64,000 nucleotides of DNA from Flavobacterium johnsoniae. GTDB taxonomy: Bacteria; Bacteroidota; Bacteroidia; Flavobacteriales; Flavobacteriaceae. This document shows, in pieces, positions 25,453 to 34,594 of the stretch (the first letter of the stretch is position 1; every line of letters begins with the position of its first letter). The notes under the pieces are model-generated. The model searched no databases, was not told the DNA's origin, and saw only the letters and a program-made list of their open reading frames with translations. The stretch covers positions 4,092,001 through 4,156,000 of the forward strand of contig NZ_CP103794.1 in assembly GCF_030388325.1 (NCBI RefSeq). The letters run 5' to 3'. The translations under genes and the position numbers were made by a program.

Positions 25453-28203
25453 TTATTTAACGTTTATAGCATAATTCCCTGACGAAAGTGTCACAACTAT
25501 TTGATTTTTATCTTTAGAATAAGCATATGAAGTCTTATCTAACTTCTGTTTGTTGATTGAAACAGCCGAAATCTCACTCGTAGGAAGATACACAATTGCA
25601 GAAGTATTCGCAGGAATAGTAATATTCCAAACCAAACCTTTTTTATCCTTTTTCCAATCGCTTTTAATTGTTCCGTAAACTGATTCGTAAGAAGCATTTA
25701 CATAAGTCAATCCTGCATTAAAATCTGGTTTCATGATAATTTGCTTAAAACCAGGAGTATCAGGATTGCTCTTAATTCCCGCCATATTTTCGTAATACCA
25801 AATCAGTAAATCGCCTAAAAGCATAACATGGTTTTGCGAATTCATTGCTGGGTCGGCGGTATTTCCGTTCCAAAGTTCCCAAATGGTTGTGGCACCATTT
25901 TCGACCATATAACCCCAACTTGGATAGGTTTTGTTTGAGGCCAATTTGAAAGCCAAATCACCACGACCAAAATTGGTTAACGTTCGCATTAAAAACTGTG
26001 TTCCAATAACTCCCGTGCTTACATGACCGTTTTTAGTTACTTCTACTTCATGAACTAAATTTTCAAATACTTTTTGCTGTAATTCTTCTGGAACCATTCC
26101 GAAAGTCAAAGGAAGTAAATTCGCTGTTACAGTATTATTGGCGTAACTATTTTTGGCTGAATTAAAATATTTAGTGTTGAATGCTTTTTTGATTCTTGAA
26201 GCTAATTCGTCATAATGTTTAATATCATTTTGAGCATTGGCGATTACCGCAAATTTCTTCATGATGTTTAAAAGCTGATAATAAAATGCACTAGAAATCA
26301 ATTCGCCATCTGTTAAACGAGAAGGATCTTTCGAACGAATTAATTCCAACGATTCTGGCGGAACGCACCAATCGCCATATTTGTCTTTGGTCATGATATC
26401 ATCAACCAAATAGTTTTCTTCCATATAATCCATCCATTTTTTCATCGACGGATATTGTTTTTCTACTACTTTTTTATCTCCAAATTGTTGATACAACATG
26501 TCTGCAACTGTAATGTAAGTTCCCGGCCAAGTTACATTATCACCGTAATAACGCCAGAAAGCTGGTGCCACGTCTGGAAGTCCACCATCAATTGTTTGTG
26601 AGTTTTTAATATCGTCTAACCATTTTGCATATAACGTCTGATTATCAAACAAGAAACTTTCTCCATAAGCTCCAGTCGTTCTGTCTCCCAACCAAGGCTG
26701 ACGCTCGTTTCTCTGCGGACAATCAATAGGCATTCCTTTATAATTTCCGCTGATTCCCCACCAAGCGTTTTTAAAAATCTGATTCATAATTGGGTTTGAA
26801 GAATCGAAAGTTCCTGTTGTGGCAATGTCATCATAAACGACTTTTCCAACGAAATTTTCTAAAGTCGGTTTGGTTCTGAAACCTGAAATTTCTACAAATC
26901 TGAAACCGTGAAAAATAAATCGGGGTTCCCAAACTTCTTCTCCTTCGCCTTTTAACGTATAAATATCCGTTGTTTTAGCATCACGTAAATTGGCAATGTA
27001 TAACGAACCATCTGGCTGTAAAGATTCAGCAAATTTTATGGTGATTTTGTCGCCAGCGTTTCCTTTCACTTTCAATTGTAGCCAGCCCACCATATTTTGT
27101 CCCATATCTAAGATATAAGTTCCTTTTGGTGTTTGTTTAATCGAAATAGGTTTTACTTCACGTTTTACCTTCATATTCGCCGACATCTGTCCTTCGTAGA
27201 ATCCGCCTGGTTCTTGAACATATTCAGCCGAAAGCCATTTTTTATCATTAAAATTAACGGCATTCCAGCCTTTCATTTCTTTACGGGCATCATATTCTTC
27301 GCCATCGTATTCATTGTTCGATAAAATCGGACCGTAGGTTGTGATTTTCCAAGTATCGTCTGTACGAATAACATCTTTACTTCCATCAGTATATTCTACA
27401 AACAACTGCAAAGCCATTTTCGGATAACCAAAAGTTTTGATTTTATAAGGTTTGTAATCTTGACGCATCGTAAAAAAACGTCCGTTTCCTAAAATCGTTC
27501 CTAATGCATTTTTACCTTCCTGCAATTGTGAAGTCACATCAAAAACATTGTATTTTACATTCTTGGTATAATCCGTAGGAACGGGAGCTAAAACCTGATC
27601 ACCAATCTTATTTCCGTTAATATATAACTCGTACAAGCCCATTCCCATGATATAAACTTTGGCATTTTTGACCTTCTTTTTCAAGTCAATTTCTTTTCTT
27701 AAATATCTCGCTGATAATCTCGAATACTGCGAAATACTATCTCCTGGAGAAGTTTTTTCATACCCAATCCATCGTGTTGATTTCCAATCCGCATAAGTCA
27801 AAATTCCGATGCTGAAATGTGCTGTTTCTTTTGATTGAACTTCGCCTTTATTTGTAAAAACATTTACTTTCCAATAAACGTCTTGTCTGTCTTTTAGCTT
27901 TTTTCCGTTATAAATTACATTTACAGATTCGTTGCTTTGTACCTTTCCGCTATCCCATAAATCTGCGTTTCCTGCATTTAGTTTTTCTAAAGACGAAGAA
28001 GCTAAAATTTGATAATGAGTTTGTTTTACATCATTTATTTCTGCTTTTATTTTCCAGCTCAATCTTGGCTGTAAAACATCAATTCCTTCTGGATTTGTCA
28101 GCATTTCGCATTTTAAATCACTTACAATTATTTTAGTTTGGGCTTTCGCCGAAATTGTAAAAAGTGAAATGATTAATGTAAGATGTAAAAAAAACTTTTT
28201 CAT
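25453..28203 (-). CDS. GH78 alpha-L-rhamnosidase (first)
   Basis: A 916-residue secreted enzyme with a signal peptide ending SAKAQ. It has the full GH78 layout: N-terminal Fn3-like domain (about 30-135, PRLSWKI), rhamnosidase N domain (about 170-330, YELYINGNKIGDQVLAP), concanavalin-like domain (about 340-450, YILDMGQNMVGW), six-hairpin barrel (about 460-800) and C-terminal sandwich (about 805-916). The catalytic region reads DCPQRNERQPWLGDRTTGAYGE; the family general acid is an acidic residue here. GH78 removes alpha-L-rhamnose by inversion. With a second GH78 nearby, the pair probably covers different rhamnosyl linkages of rhamnogalacturonan. Confidence 0.94.
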   Translation of the reverse strand: MKKFFLHLTLIISLFTISAKAQTKIIVSDLKCEMLTNPEGIDVLQPRLSWKIKAEINDVKQTHYQILASSSLEKLNAGNADLWDSGKVQSNESVNVIYNGKKLKDRQDVYWKVNVFTNKGEVQSKETAHFSIGILTYADWKSTRWIGYEKTSPGDSISQYSRLSARYLRKEIDLKKKVKNAKVYIMGMGLYELYINGNKIGDQVLAPVPTDYTKNVKYNVFDVTSQLQEGKNALGTILGNGRFFTMRQDYKPYKIKTFGYPKMALQLFVEYTDGSKDVIRTDDTWKITTYGPILSNNEYDGEEYDARKEMKGWNAVNFNDKKWLSAEYVQEPGGFYEGQMSANMKVKREVKPISIKQTPKGTYILDMGQNMVGWLQLKVKGNAGDKITIKFAESLQPDGSLYIANLRDAKTTDIYTLKGEGEEVWEPRFIFHGFRFVEISGFRTKPTLENFVGKVVYDDIATTGTFDSSNPIMNQIFKNAWWGISGNYKGMPIDCPQRNERQPWLGDRTTGAYGESFLFDNQTLYAKWLDDIKNSQTIDGGLPDVAPAFWRYYGDNVTWPGTYITVADMLYQQFGDKKVVEKQYPSMKKWMDYMEENYLVDDIMTKDKYGDWCVPPESLELIRSKDPSRLTDGELISSAFYYQLLNIMKKFAVIANAQNDIKHYDELASRIKKAFNTKYFNSAKNSYANNTVTANLLPLTFGMVPEELQQKVFENLVHEVEVTKNGHVSTGVIGTQFLMRTLTNFGRGDLAFKLASNKTYPSWGYMVENGATTIWELWNGNTADPAMNSQNHVMLLGDLLIWYYENMAGIKSNPDTPGFKQIIMKPDFNAGLTYVNASYESVYGTIKSDWKKDKKGLVWNITIPANTSAIVYLPTSEISAVSINKQKLDKTSYAYSKDKNQIVVTLSSGNYAINVK

Positions 28204-28242
28204 GGTATTATTTTTAAGCTTTTGGCTTTTTTTTTTTTATTT

Positions 28243-28309
28243 CTCCCGCAGATTTGGCAGATTATTTTACTCAATTAAAAATCTCCTAAATCTCCCAAAT
28301 CTGCGGGAG
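28243..28309. repeat. Inverted repeat, family G
   Basis: Arms CTCCCGCAGATTTGGCAGAT (from 28243) and CCCAAATCTGCGGGAG (to 28309) pair imperfectly over about 20 bp. A related phrase, CCCGCAGATTT, occurs at 39550. Confidence 0.8.
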
Positions 28310-28325
28310 TAAATTATGTTCATTT

Positions 28326-28427
28326 TTGTCATTTCGACGTAAGGAGAAATCACACTAGAAACTCCGCAAAGTAATGCCAATCTTTGTAGAATCCCGAGTG
28401 TGATTTCTCCTTACGTCGAAATGACAA
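28326..28427. repeat. Palindromic element family A, copy 4
   Basis: Perfect 26-bp arms (28326-28351 and 28402-28427) of the GACGTAAGGAG variant, with the family's ACTCCGCAAAG and CAATCTTTG centre. Between the GH78 and MGH1-like genes, next to a family G palindrome. Confidence 0.94.
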
Positions 28428-28440
28428 ACTAGGCATTTAT

Positions 28441-30009
28441 TTATTTCGAAACCAACTTCTCTAATTTCTCAGAAACCGCAATTTCTTTTCCATTTTTAAA
28501 AATTCTGAAACCTTTACCCTTTTTATATTTTTCTCCTGTTTTATCCCAAAGAATTGTTATTATATTTCCATGATACAAAACATTATCCAAACAAAACCAA
28601 TCCCATTTTTCTTGCGGAATTAATGGATTTACTTCAATCTTTTCATCTGCTCTCGGGCGTAAACCAACCAAACCTGTAATCACCAAATCATTGAAAGTGG
28701 AATGATTATAATAACGGCTTCTTTCTCTGTCGCCCATTAACCAATAACCCGTTGTTTCGTCCAAATATTCGCCAAGATAAGGTTTCCCTCTGTAATATTG
28801 TGATTGCACATACAAATCCATTTGTTTGAAATAATCTGTTTTAGCTACAAAATTCTGATTGTAATTATTCAAAACATTTGCTAAAGCCGTTAACGTCTGC
28901 GAACTTGCAAATGGCCAAATCGCACCGTCCCATTCACACGTTCCTGTTCCGTGTGTTCTAAATCTAGGACTTCTTCTTTCTGCTGTTGTTAAACCAAACG
29001 GAGCCGAAAATCCTTTTTCATCTTTAATTTGTTCCCAAGCTTTTTCAAAACCTTTGTTCTGCTCCGGCAGATTAAAATACCACGGAATAAATCCGATTGC
29101 TTCTCTAACCTGTGCCAAAGTATCTTTTTCTGTAAAGGTCTCAAAAAATTCGCTTTTCTGATTCCATAATTTAGTTTCTACTAATTTTTGTAAAACATCA
29201 GCTTTAGCTTTGAATTTGTTTTCTGTTTCCTTATCACATTTCAACTCAGCCATTTTAGAAATTGCTATAGCATTTCCATACATATAACTGTTTATCGTTG
29301 GTCTCGCATTTTGCACTTTTCTTCCTCCGCTTAAAGATTCTTCCATTCCATCTTTTACATCATGTTGCCAAAACAAACCATCTTTTCTCTGACGATCTTT
29401 TTCCCAAACGGCATAATCTGTAACCATGTCTGGATACAAATCCAATAAAAATTTTTCATCCTTATTTACCAAATAACGATTGTACAAAGCATCTGCTGTC
29501 CAACTGCTGAATTTATACAATTTATTCATTGGTTTTCCATCATTTCCTCGATACCAAAGTTTGACATCCTGCTCAATGTATTTAGGATCATGAACCCATC
29601 TGAACTCGTTAATATGATGGCCTAAAGCACAACTAATCATATTATATTTATCGGCATACGAACGATCAACTAAAAACTCGGTAATTGCAAATCCTTGCGG
29701 TGTATTTTTAATATGTTTTCGAATGCTCCACCATCTGAAATAATAGATTTCCTCAAAATTCTGCTGTGGACATTCAAACAACGGAATATTCTTTTCCATC
29801 CACGCCCACGCGCTGTCATTCGGAATTGCGAATTTTAAGTTTTCATCTTCCATTGTGTTTAAATAATCCACATAATGTTTGAAGTTTTTTTCTTTTAAGA
29901 TAACTGCTTTTCCTTTTTGAGAATGTACTGTACCCGATTTGCAACCGCTGTTTATACAGGCGATTACTATTGAAAGTGCTATTATTTTATGTTTGAAATG
30001 TTGTAACAT
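28441..30009 (-). CDS. MGH1-like (alpha/alpha)6-barrel glycoside hydrolase lipoprotein
   Basis: A 522-residue lipoprotein (NSGCKSG, Cys23). The protein is an (alpha/alpha)6-barrel hydrolase of the GH63/MGH1-like superfamily: WSIRKHIKNTPQGF, LFWQHDVKDGMEESLSGG, RFRTHGTGTCEWDGAIWPFASSQ and GYWLMGDRERSRYYNHSTFND. The acidic residues in HDVKDGMEES and CEWDG are the best candidates for catalysis. GH63-type relatives are alpha-glucosidases or mannosylglycerate hydrolases, but this subgroup recurs in pectin and rhamnose PULs with an unassigned activity. It sits between GH95 and GH78, so a rhamnogalacturonan side-chain substrate is likely. Confidence 0.78.
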   Translation of the reverse strand: MLQHFKHKIIALSIVIACINSGCKSGTVHSQKGKAVILKEKNFKHYVDYLNTMEDENLKFAIPNDSAWAWMEKNIPLFECPQQNFEEIYYFRWWSIRKHIKNTPQGFAITEFLVDRSYADKYNMISCALGHHINEFRWVHDPKYIEQDVKLWYRGNDGKPMNKLYKFSSWTADALYNRYLVNKDEKFLLDLYPDMVTDYAVWEKDRQRKDGLFWQHDVKDGMEESLSGGRKVQNARPTINSYMYGNAIAISKMAELKCDKETENKFKAKADVLQKLVETKLWNQKSEFFETFTEKDTLAQVREAIGFIPWYFNLPEQNKGFEKAWEQIKDEKGFSAPFGLTTAERRSPRFRTHGTGTCEWDGAIWPFASSQTLTALANVLNNYNQNFVAKTDYFKQMDLYVQSQYYRGKPYLGEYLDETTGYWLMGDRERSRYYNHSTFNDLVITGLVGLRPRADEKIEVNPLIPQEKWDWFCLDNVLYHGNIITILWDKTGEKYKKGKGFRIFKNGKEIAVSEKLEKLVSK

Positions 30010-30040
30010 ATTCTAATTATTATTTTAAAACTAATTCTTT

Positions 30041-30139
30041 GGGCGTGTCCCTCCGGGTCGTGCTGTCCGTTTCCGCTTTTTTTGTTCGGCTGAAAAAGCC
30101 TCACAAAAAAGAGCTCCACTTCCATCACTCACGCAAGAG
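30041..30139 (-). repeat. Repeat element family E, copy 2 (inverted)
   Basis: Its reverse complement shares with 20086-20194 both the opening GCGTGAGtGATgGAAG-like phrase and the closing GACCCGGAGGGACACGCCC. The middle is less conserved. Confidence 0.7.
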
Positions 30140-30157
30140 ACCTTTTCGTTTTCTTAC

Positions 30158-30252
30158 TCCTGCAAGGTTTTCAAAACCTTGTAGGTGTTTTATTTTAATT
30201 AAAAACTAAACCTTCTATTTCATACCTACAAGGTTTTGAAAACCTTGCAGGA
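30158..30252. repeat. Nested palindromes, family F copy 1
   Basis: A 29-bp unit at 30158-30186 recurs as an exact reverse complement at 30224-30252. Each unit is itself a palindrome around CAAGGTTTTCAAAACCTTG, so two small hairpins or one large one can form. Confidence 0.93.
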
Positions 30253-30261
30253 AACGTATCA

Positions 30262-30294
30262 AGACCTAACAGGTTTTAAAAACCTGTTAGGTCT
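30262..30294. repeat. Palindrome, family F copy 2
   Basis: AGACCTAACAGGTTTT pairs perfectly with AAAACCTGTTAGGTCT around a single central base. It lies 11 bp past the GH95 stop in the minus direction and may serve as its transcript end. Confidence 0.9.
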
Positions 30295-30305
30295 AACCTC
30301 ATATA

Positions 30306-32756
30306 TTAATTCCCAGTAAAAGTATAAGTCTGCCCCGCTTTCATATTCACATCGTAAATACTATAATTTGGCAATTGTACTTTAGGCAATTTTGCTTCAT
30401 TAGAAATAATCGGTTTCTTCACTTCTACATCATAAAACAGCGGATTTGAATTTTTCCCTTTTGCTTTTTTGATTGAAGAACCTTTTAAAGTATTCTCTAC
30501 TTTCAATCTGCAGTTTCCTCCAATTTTCGAATAGATTTTCAAAGTCGAAACTTTATTGTTTTTCCAAGTCATATCAATTACAAATCCGCCTCTTGCGACT
30601 AAACCTTTTATACTTCCGTCCTTCCAAACCGTTGGCAAAGCAGGCAATAATTGAATTGCATCTTCTTGACTCTGCATCAGCATTTCGGCAAAACCGGCTG
30701 CGCATCCAAAATTTCCATCAATTTGAAATGGCTGATGCGCATCTAACATATTCGGATACGTTCCTCCTCCTTTTCTTTGATCCGCGGTTACCAAATGCAA
30801 TTGATCTTGAATCAATTTATAAGCATGATTTCCGTCTAATAATCTCGCCCATAGATTCACTTTCCATCCCATTGACCAGCCTGTAGATTCGTCTGTCCTG
30901 TAGATCAAAGATTGTTTGGTTGCTTCAAATAATTCAGGTGTTTTAATTGGCGAAATCTGATTACTTGGATACAATCCGTACAAATGTGAAACGTGTCTGT
31001 GATTGTCTTTCGGATTGTCCCAATCGTCCTGCCATTCTTGTAATTGATTATGTTTGCCCACTTTCATTGGAGGCATTTTTGCCAAAGCATCACTCACTTT
31101 TTTCACATAAACAGCATCTGGAGAAACCAATGCTGAAGCTTCCATAACATGTGTAAACAAATCAAAAACCAACTGATTATCCATTGTTGTTCCTGATGCA
31201 ATTGTTGCTTTTCCAGTTCCGCCTGCGTGTGTGTTTTCAGGTGAACTCGACGGAACAACCACTAAATATTTTGTGTTTGGATCTATCACCATGAAATCTA
31301 AAAAGAAATCAGCTGCACCTTTCATAATTGGATAAATTTCTGCCAAATATTTTTTATCTCCTGTATATAAATATCTTTCCCATAAATCCTGACAAACCCA
31401 AGCACCACCAGTCGGCCACATTCCTGAAGCAGCAGAATCTACCGGAGCAGTTACACGCCAGATATCGGTGTTATGATGTAAAACCCAACCGCTGGCATTA
31501 TACATTGTTTTGGCTGTTTCCGCACCTGTAACCGCCAATTCTTTTGCCATTTGCACAAAAGGTTCGTGCATTTCCTGCAGATTGGTTACTTGTGCGGGCC
31601 AGTAATTCATTTCGGCATTGATGTTTGTTGTGTATTTACTGTCCCAAGGTGGTGTTACCATATCGTTCCAGATTCCTTGTAAATTGGCTGGCTGACCTCC
31701 TGGCTGTGAACTCGAAATCAAAAGATAACGTCCGAATTGGAAATACAAACTCGCCAATTGAGGGTCAAACTGTTTTGAAAAATCTCTAATTCTTTCGTTT
31801 GTTGGTTTCTTTGTCAATTCATTTGAACCTAAATCTAAAGATACTCTGTTGAAGAATTTTTGATAATAATCAACATGGGCTTTCTTTATGGCTTCAAAAT
31901 CTTTTATTTCCGCTTTCGCTAAATAATCTTTGCTTTTTGCAATTTCATCACCCGAAATATCCTGATAGTTTTTGAAATTCGTTGCAATCGAAATGTATAA
32001 AGTCACTTCGTCGGCTTTGTTGATACTTAAAACACCGTTGCTTGCATCGATTTGACCACCTTTGTTTTTAGCTGTAAATCGGCCTTGAAATTTCACTTTT
32101 CCTTTTACATTTTCAAAATTAGTTCCAACTCCTGAAAGTATAATCTGGTTTCCTTCTGTCGAAGCTACCGTTTTATCAATTGGACTGTTCATGAAAACGT
32201 TACAAGTAATTTGTCCAGGCTGACTAGCAGAAAGTTTTACTACAATAACCTGATCTGAAAATGCGGTTAGAATTTCTCTTGTAAATTCAACGCCGTTTAC
32301 TTTGTATTTTACTTTAGCTGTAGCGTTGCTGATGTCTAAATCACGGTAGTAATCGGTATATTTTTGATGTCCGTTGAATGAAATATAAACGCTTCCAAAA
32401 GTCTGATAGGGCATTCCGTCATTGGTTTGCGACATAATATCCTGCGTAGCCAAATCTTGTGCTTCATCAAATTTTCCGTCAAAAATTAATTGACGAACAA
32501 TTGGAAGTGCTTTTATCGATTTAGAATGTGCATTGCTGTTTGGAGAACCTGCCCAAATGGTTTCTTCGTTCAACTGCAAACGTTCTACTGCCGGATCGCC
32601 AAAAACCATTGCGCCCAGACGTCCGTTACCTAAAGGCAAAGCTTCGTTCCAGATTGCAGCTGGTTTATCGTACCATAATTTTAGGTCGCTTTGAGCTGTT
32701 GCTGTTAAGGAAAAAAATCCAAGACAGATTGCCGTTATTTTAATTTTTAACTTCAT
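30306..32756 (-). CDS. GH95 alpha-L-fucosidase / alpha-L-galactosidase
   Basis: An 816-residue secreted enzyme with a signal peptide ending TATAQ. The N-terminal beta domain begins [20 protein letters not shown] with the family phrase LNEETIWAG, followed by the (alpha/alpha)6 barrel. The catalytic elements of GH95 are all visible: NAEMNYWP (the two Asn that activate water), [10 protein letters not shown] (Glu) and FQIDGNFG (Asp general acid). GH95 enzymes invert alpha-1,2-linked L-fucose; a subgroup in pectin loci removes alpha-L-galactose from rhamnogalacturonan II. Context favours a pectin side-chain role, but fucose versus L-galactose cannot be decided from sequence alone. Confidence 0.94.
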   Translation of the reverse strand: MKLKIKITAICLGFFSLTATAQSDLKLWYDKPAAIWNEALPLGNGRLGAMVFGDPAVERLQLNEETIWAGSPNSNAHSKSIKALPIVRQLIFDGKFDEAQDLATQDIMSQTNDGMPYQTFGSVYISFNGHQKYTDYYRDLDISNATAKVKYKVNGVEFTREILTAFSDQVIVVKLSASQPGQITCNVFMNSPIDKTVASTEGNQIILSGVGTNFENVKGKVKFQGRFTAKNKGGQIDASNGVLSINKADEVTLYISIATNFKNYQDISGDEIAKSKDYLAKAEIKDFEAIKKAHVDYYQKFFNRVSLDLGSNELTKKPTNERIRDFSKQFDPQLASLYFQFGRYLLISSSQPGGQPANLQGIWNDMVTPPWDSKYTTNINAEMNYWPAQVTNLQEMHEPFVQMAKELAVTGAETAKTMYNASGWVLHHNTDIWRVTAPVDSAASGMWPTGGAWVCQDLWERYLYTGDKKYLAEIYPIMKGAADFFLDFMVIDPNTKYLVVVPSSSPENTHAGGTGKATIASGTTMDNQLVFDLFTHVMEASALVSPDAVYVKKVSDALAKMPPMKVGKHNQLQEWQDDWDNPKDNHRHVSHLYGLYPSNQISPIKTPELFEATKQSLIYRTDESTGWSMGWKVNLWARLLDGNHAYKLIQDQLHLVTADQRKGGGTYPNMLDAHQPFQIDGNFGCAAGFAEMLMQSQEDAIQLLPALPTVWKDGSIKGLVARGGFVIDMTWKNNKVSTLKIYSKIGGNCRLKVENTLKGSSIKKAKGKNSNPLFYDVEVKKPIISNEAKLPKVQLPNYSIYDVNMKAGQTYTFTGN

Positions 32757-32902
32757 ATTCTATGGTTGATAGTTAATAGTTGATTGTTGTTGGTTATTCT
32801 CATCAGAGTATATTTTTCGATTTCAACAGATCAATTATTAAATTCATATTTCTTTATTTCTTAAACTTCTAATCAAAAGACAAATATCCTTAAATGACTA
32901 GA

Positions 32903-33019
32903 GCGCGTGAGGGATAGAAGCTGGCTACCGAAGTAGCGCGGATAGCCCGACCCGATTTGAAAAAGGGGGCGAAATATGCGGTTACAAAAGTGCCCCCTTT
33001 TTCAAATTGGGTCACGCCC
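32903..33019 (+). repeat. Repeat element family E, copy 3, with nested hairpin
   Basis: It opens with GCGTGAGGGATAGAAG and contains GATAGCCCGACCC like the other copies. Its end is replaced by a strong hairpin: GATTTGAAAAAGGGGGC (from about 32954) pairs with GCCCCCTTTTTCAAATTG. It directly precedes the esterase stop on the minus strand. Confidence 0.75.
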
Positions 33020-33024
33020 AAATA

Positions 33025-34443
33025 TCATTTCTTAACTTCATACACTTTCAGATTTTTTTCTCCGAACATTTCATATAATTTGTTGATGTCTTTCAATGCG
33101 TTTTTTGGCAGATTTTCAGCTTTATTTCCAAAAACATATAATTTCTCATAAGGTTCAATCACACAAGTCGATTCGTCGATTTCTCCTTTATCATTCTTCA
33201 CTTTATTCAAATCTAGGTTTAAATATTTCGCCATAAACGGATACAAAGCCATACGTTTTGAGATTCCGAAATCGTGTCCTTCCTTTGCAAAATGAGCGTT
33301 TCCGACTAAATCTTTCTTTCCATACAATTCATACGTTCTTTGGATAAAAGGAAATTCCAATTCGGGAACTGCCAAAGTCCAGTCTTTTCCGTCAGAAACA
33401 ATCAATTGTGGTTTTGGTGCCATCATAGCTGAGATTTCAGCGTTATTAGTTCCGTTTCCGCATAAGTGAATTCCACGACCGCTTTCGCATGGACAACCAC
33501 CTGAGAAATGTGAAGAAACCATCACAACTGGAGCTGAAACTTTTACACGATCATCAATTGCTGCTAAAAACATCGTATGCGATCCTCCACCAGAACCTCC
33601 TGTAACACCTACTCTTGACATATCGGCATTTTTTACGGTTGCCAAATAATCTAATAAACGAATTCCCGTCAGCAATTGAACTGTAGATGCAATGCTATTT
33701 CTATGCGTTTCTTCTGGAAATTGCAATAACGATTCTCCCCAAGCAAATAAATCGTAACCGACTACAATTGCTCCCATTTTAGCCATCATCGCACATCTGT
33801 ATTGCTCGTCTTTTCGATATCTTCCGTCTCCGAAATGCCCGTCAGGAGTTATGATAACCGCTGCTTTTTTATTTAACGGATACGGTTTGTAAATCGAACC
33901 TGTGGCATAAACGCCAGGTAGAATTTCTAATGCAATATTTTCGACACTATAATCTTTATAAATTCTTTTTGGTGTTAAAATCGGTTTCGATTTAGGCATC
34001 GGTGGCGCTTTGTCCAAACCAAAAGATGCAATCATGCAAGCTTTTAATTCTGCTTTACGTTTTTCCCATTGTTCTTTAGTTGAATAAAGGCTTTCTAGAT
34101 AAAACAAACGTTCTTTTCCTTTATCTACAGAAACTTTATGGTTTTCATATTTACGAATAATATAGGTTCCATCAGGCTGTTTGAAATACATTAATTCAAA
34201 CGGCGCTAAAATATTAGTCAGCGAAAGCGGTAGATTTCCAGGTTCAATTCTCCAATCTGCATAATCAAGTTCTTTTCCTTTTAATAAACCTCTGTCGTCG
34301 TTGATCGTTACGTTAAAAACAGTTTCAATTTTTTTTAAAGTTTCTGAAACTGGTTTTCTAAAATTAGTATCAGAAGTGCTTTGCGCATTGGCAAATGTCA
34401 AAGCAAAAATGGAAACTAAGAAGATGTATTTTAAATTTTTCAT
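33025..34443 (-). CDS. Alpha/beta-hydrolase esterase with an N-terminal STN-like domain
   Basis: A 472-residue secreted protein; the ATG at 34441-34443 opens a signal peptide ending ANAQ (residue 21), so the longer frame is not used. Residues about 33-99 (SETLKKIETVFNVTI to LPLSLTNILAPFELMYFKQPDG) look like an STN/DUF4974-type domain, normally found in TonB transducers and secretins. The rest is an alpha/beta hydrolase of the acetyl-xylan-esterase-like kind: nucleophile S284 in GVTGGSGGGSH, acid D351 or D354 (VSDGKDW) and H390 (EGHDFG). It probably removes acetyl or methyl esters from pectin fragments. The motif is not that of CE15 glucuronoyl esterases. The fold is secure; the domain pairing and substrate are inference. 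Confidence 0.82.
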   Translation of the reverse strand: MKNLKYIFLVSIFALTFANAQSTSDTNFRKPVSETLKKIETVFNVTINDDRGLLKGKELDYADWRIEPGNLPLSLTNILAPFELMYFKQPDGTYIIRKYENHKVSVDKGKERLFYLESLYSTKEQWEKRKAELKACMIASFGLDKAPPMPKSKPILTPKRIYKDYSVENIALEILPGVYATGSIYKPYPLNKKAAVIITPDGHFGDGRYRKDEQYRCAMMAKMGAIVVGYDLFAWGESLLQFPEETHRNSIASTVQLLTGIRLLDYLATVKNADMSRVGVTGGSGGGSHTMFLAAIDDRVKVSAPVVMVSSHFSGGCPCESGRGIHLCGNGTNNAEISAMMAPKPQLIVSDGKDWTLAVPELEFPFIQRTYELYGKKDLVGNAHFAKEGHDFGISKRMALYPFMAKYLNLDLNKVKNDKGEIDESTCVIEPYEKLYVFGNKAENLPKNALKDINKLYEMFGEKNLKVYEVKK

Positions 34444-34471
34444 TTTAATATTGTTGTGTGTTGATACGCTC

Positions 34472-34590
34472 ATGAAACAGATTTACTTCGTAAAGACGCG
34501 GATTAAAACGGATTTTCTTTTTCCTAAAAACAAATAAAAAAATCCGTGTCAATCAGCGTTTTCGCGATAGCGAATCTGCGTCATCCGCGT
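34472..34590. repeat. Palindromic element family B, copy 1
   Basis: Inverted halves built on GATTTACTTCGTAAAGACGC and its diverged complement (CGCGATAGCGAATCTGCG), around an A/T-rich loop. It lies between the esterase start and the next GH78 stop. Confidence 0.82.
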
Positions 34591-34594
34591 TCCA

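Noticed and set aside
33025..34443. CE15 glucuronoyl esterase
   Set aside because: The nucleophile motif is GVTGGSGGGSH, not the GCSRxGK-type signature of CE15.
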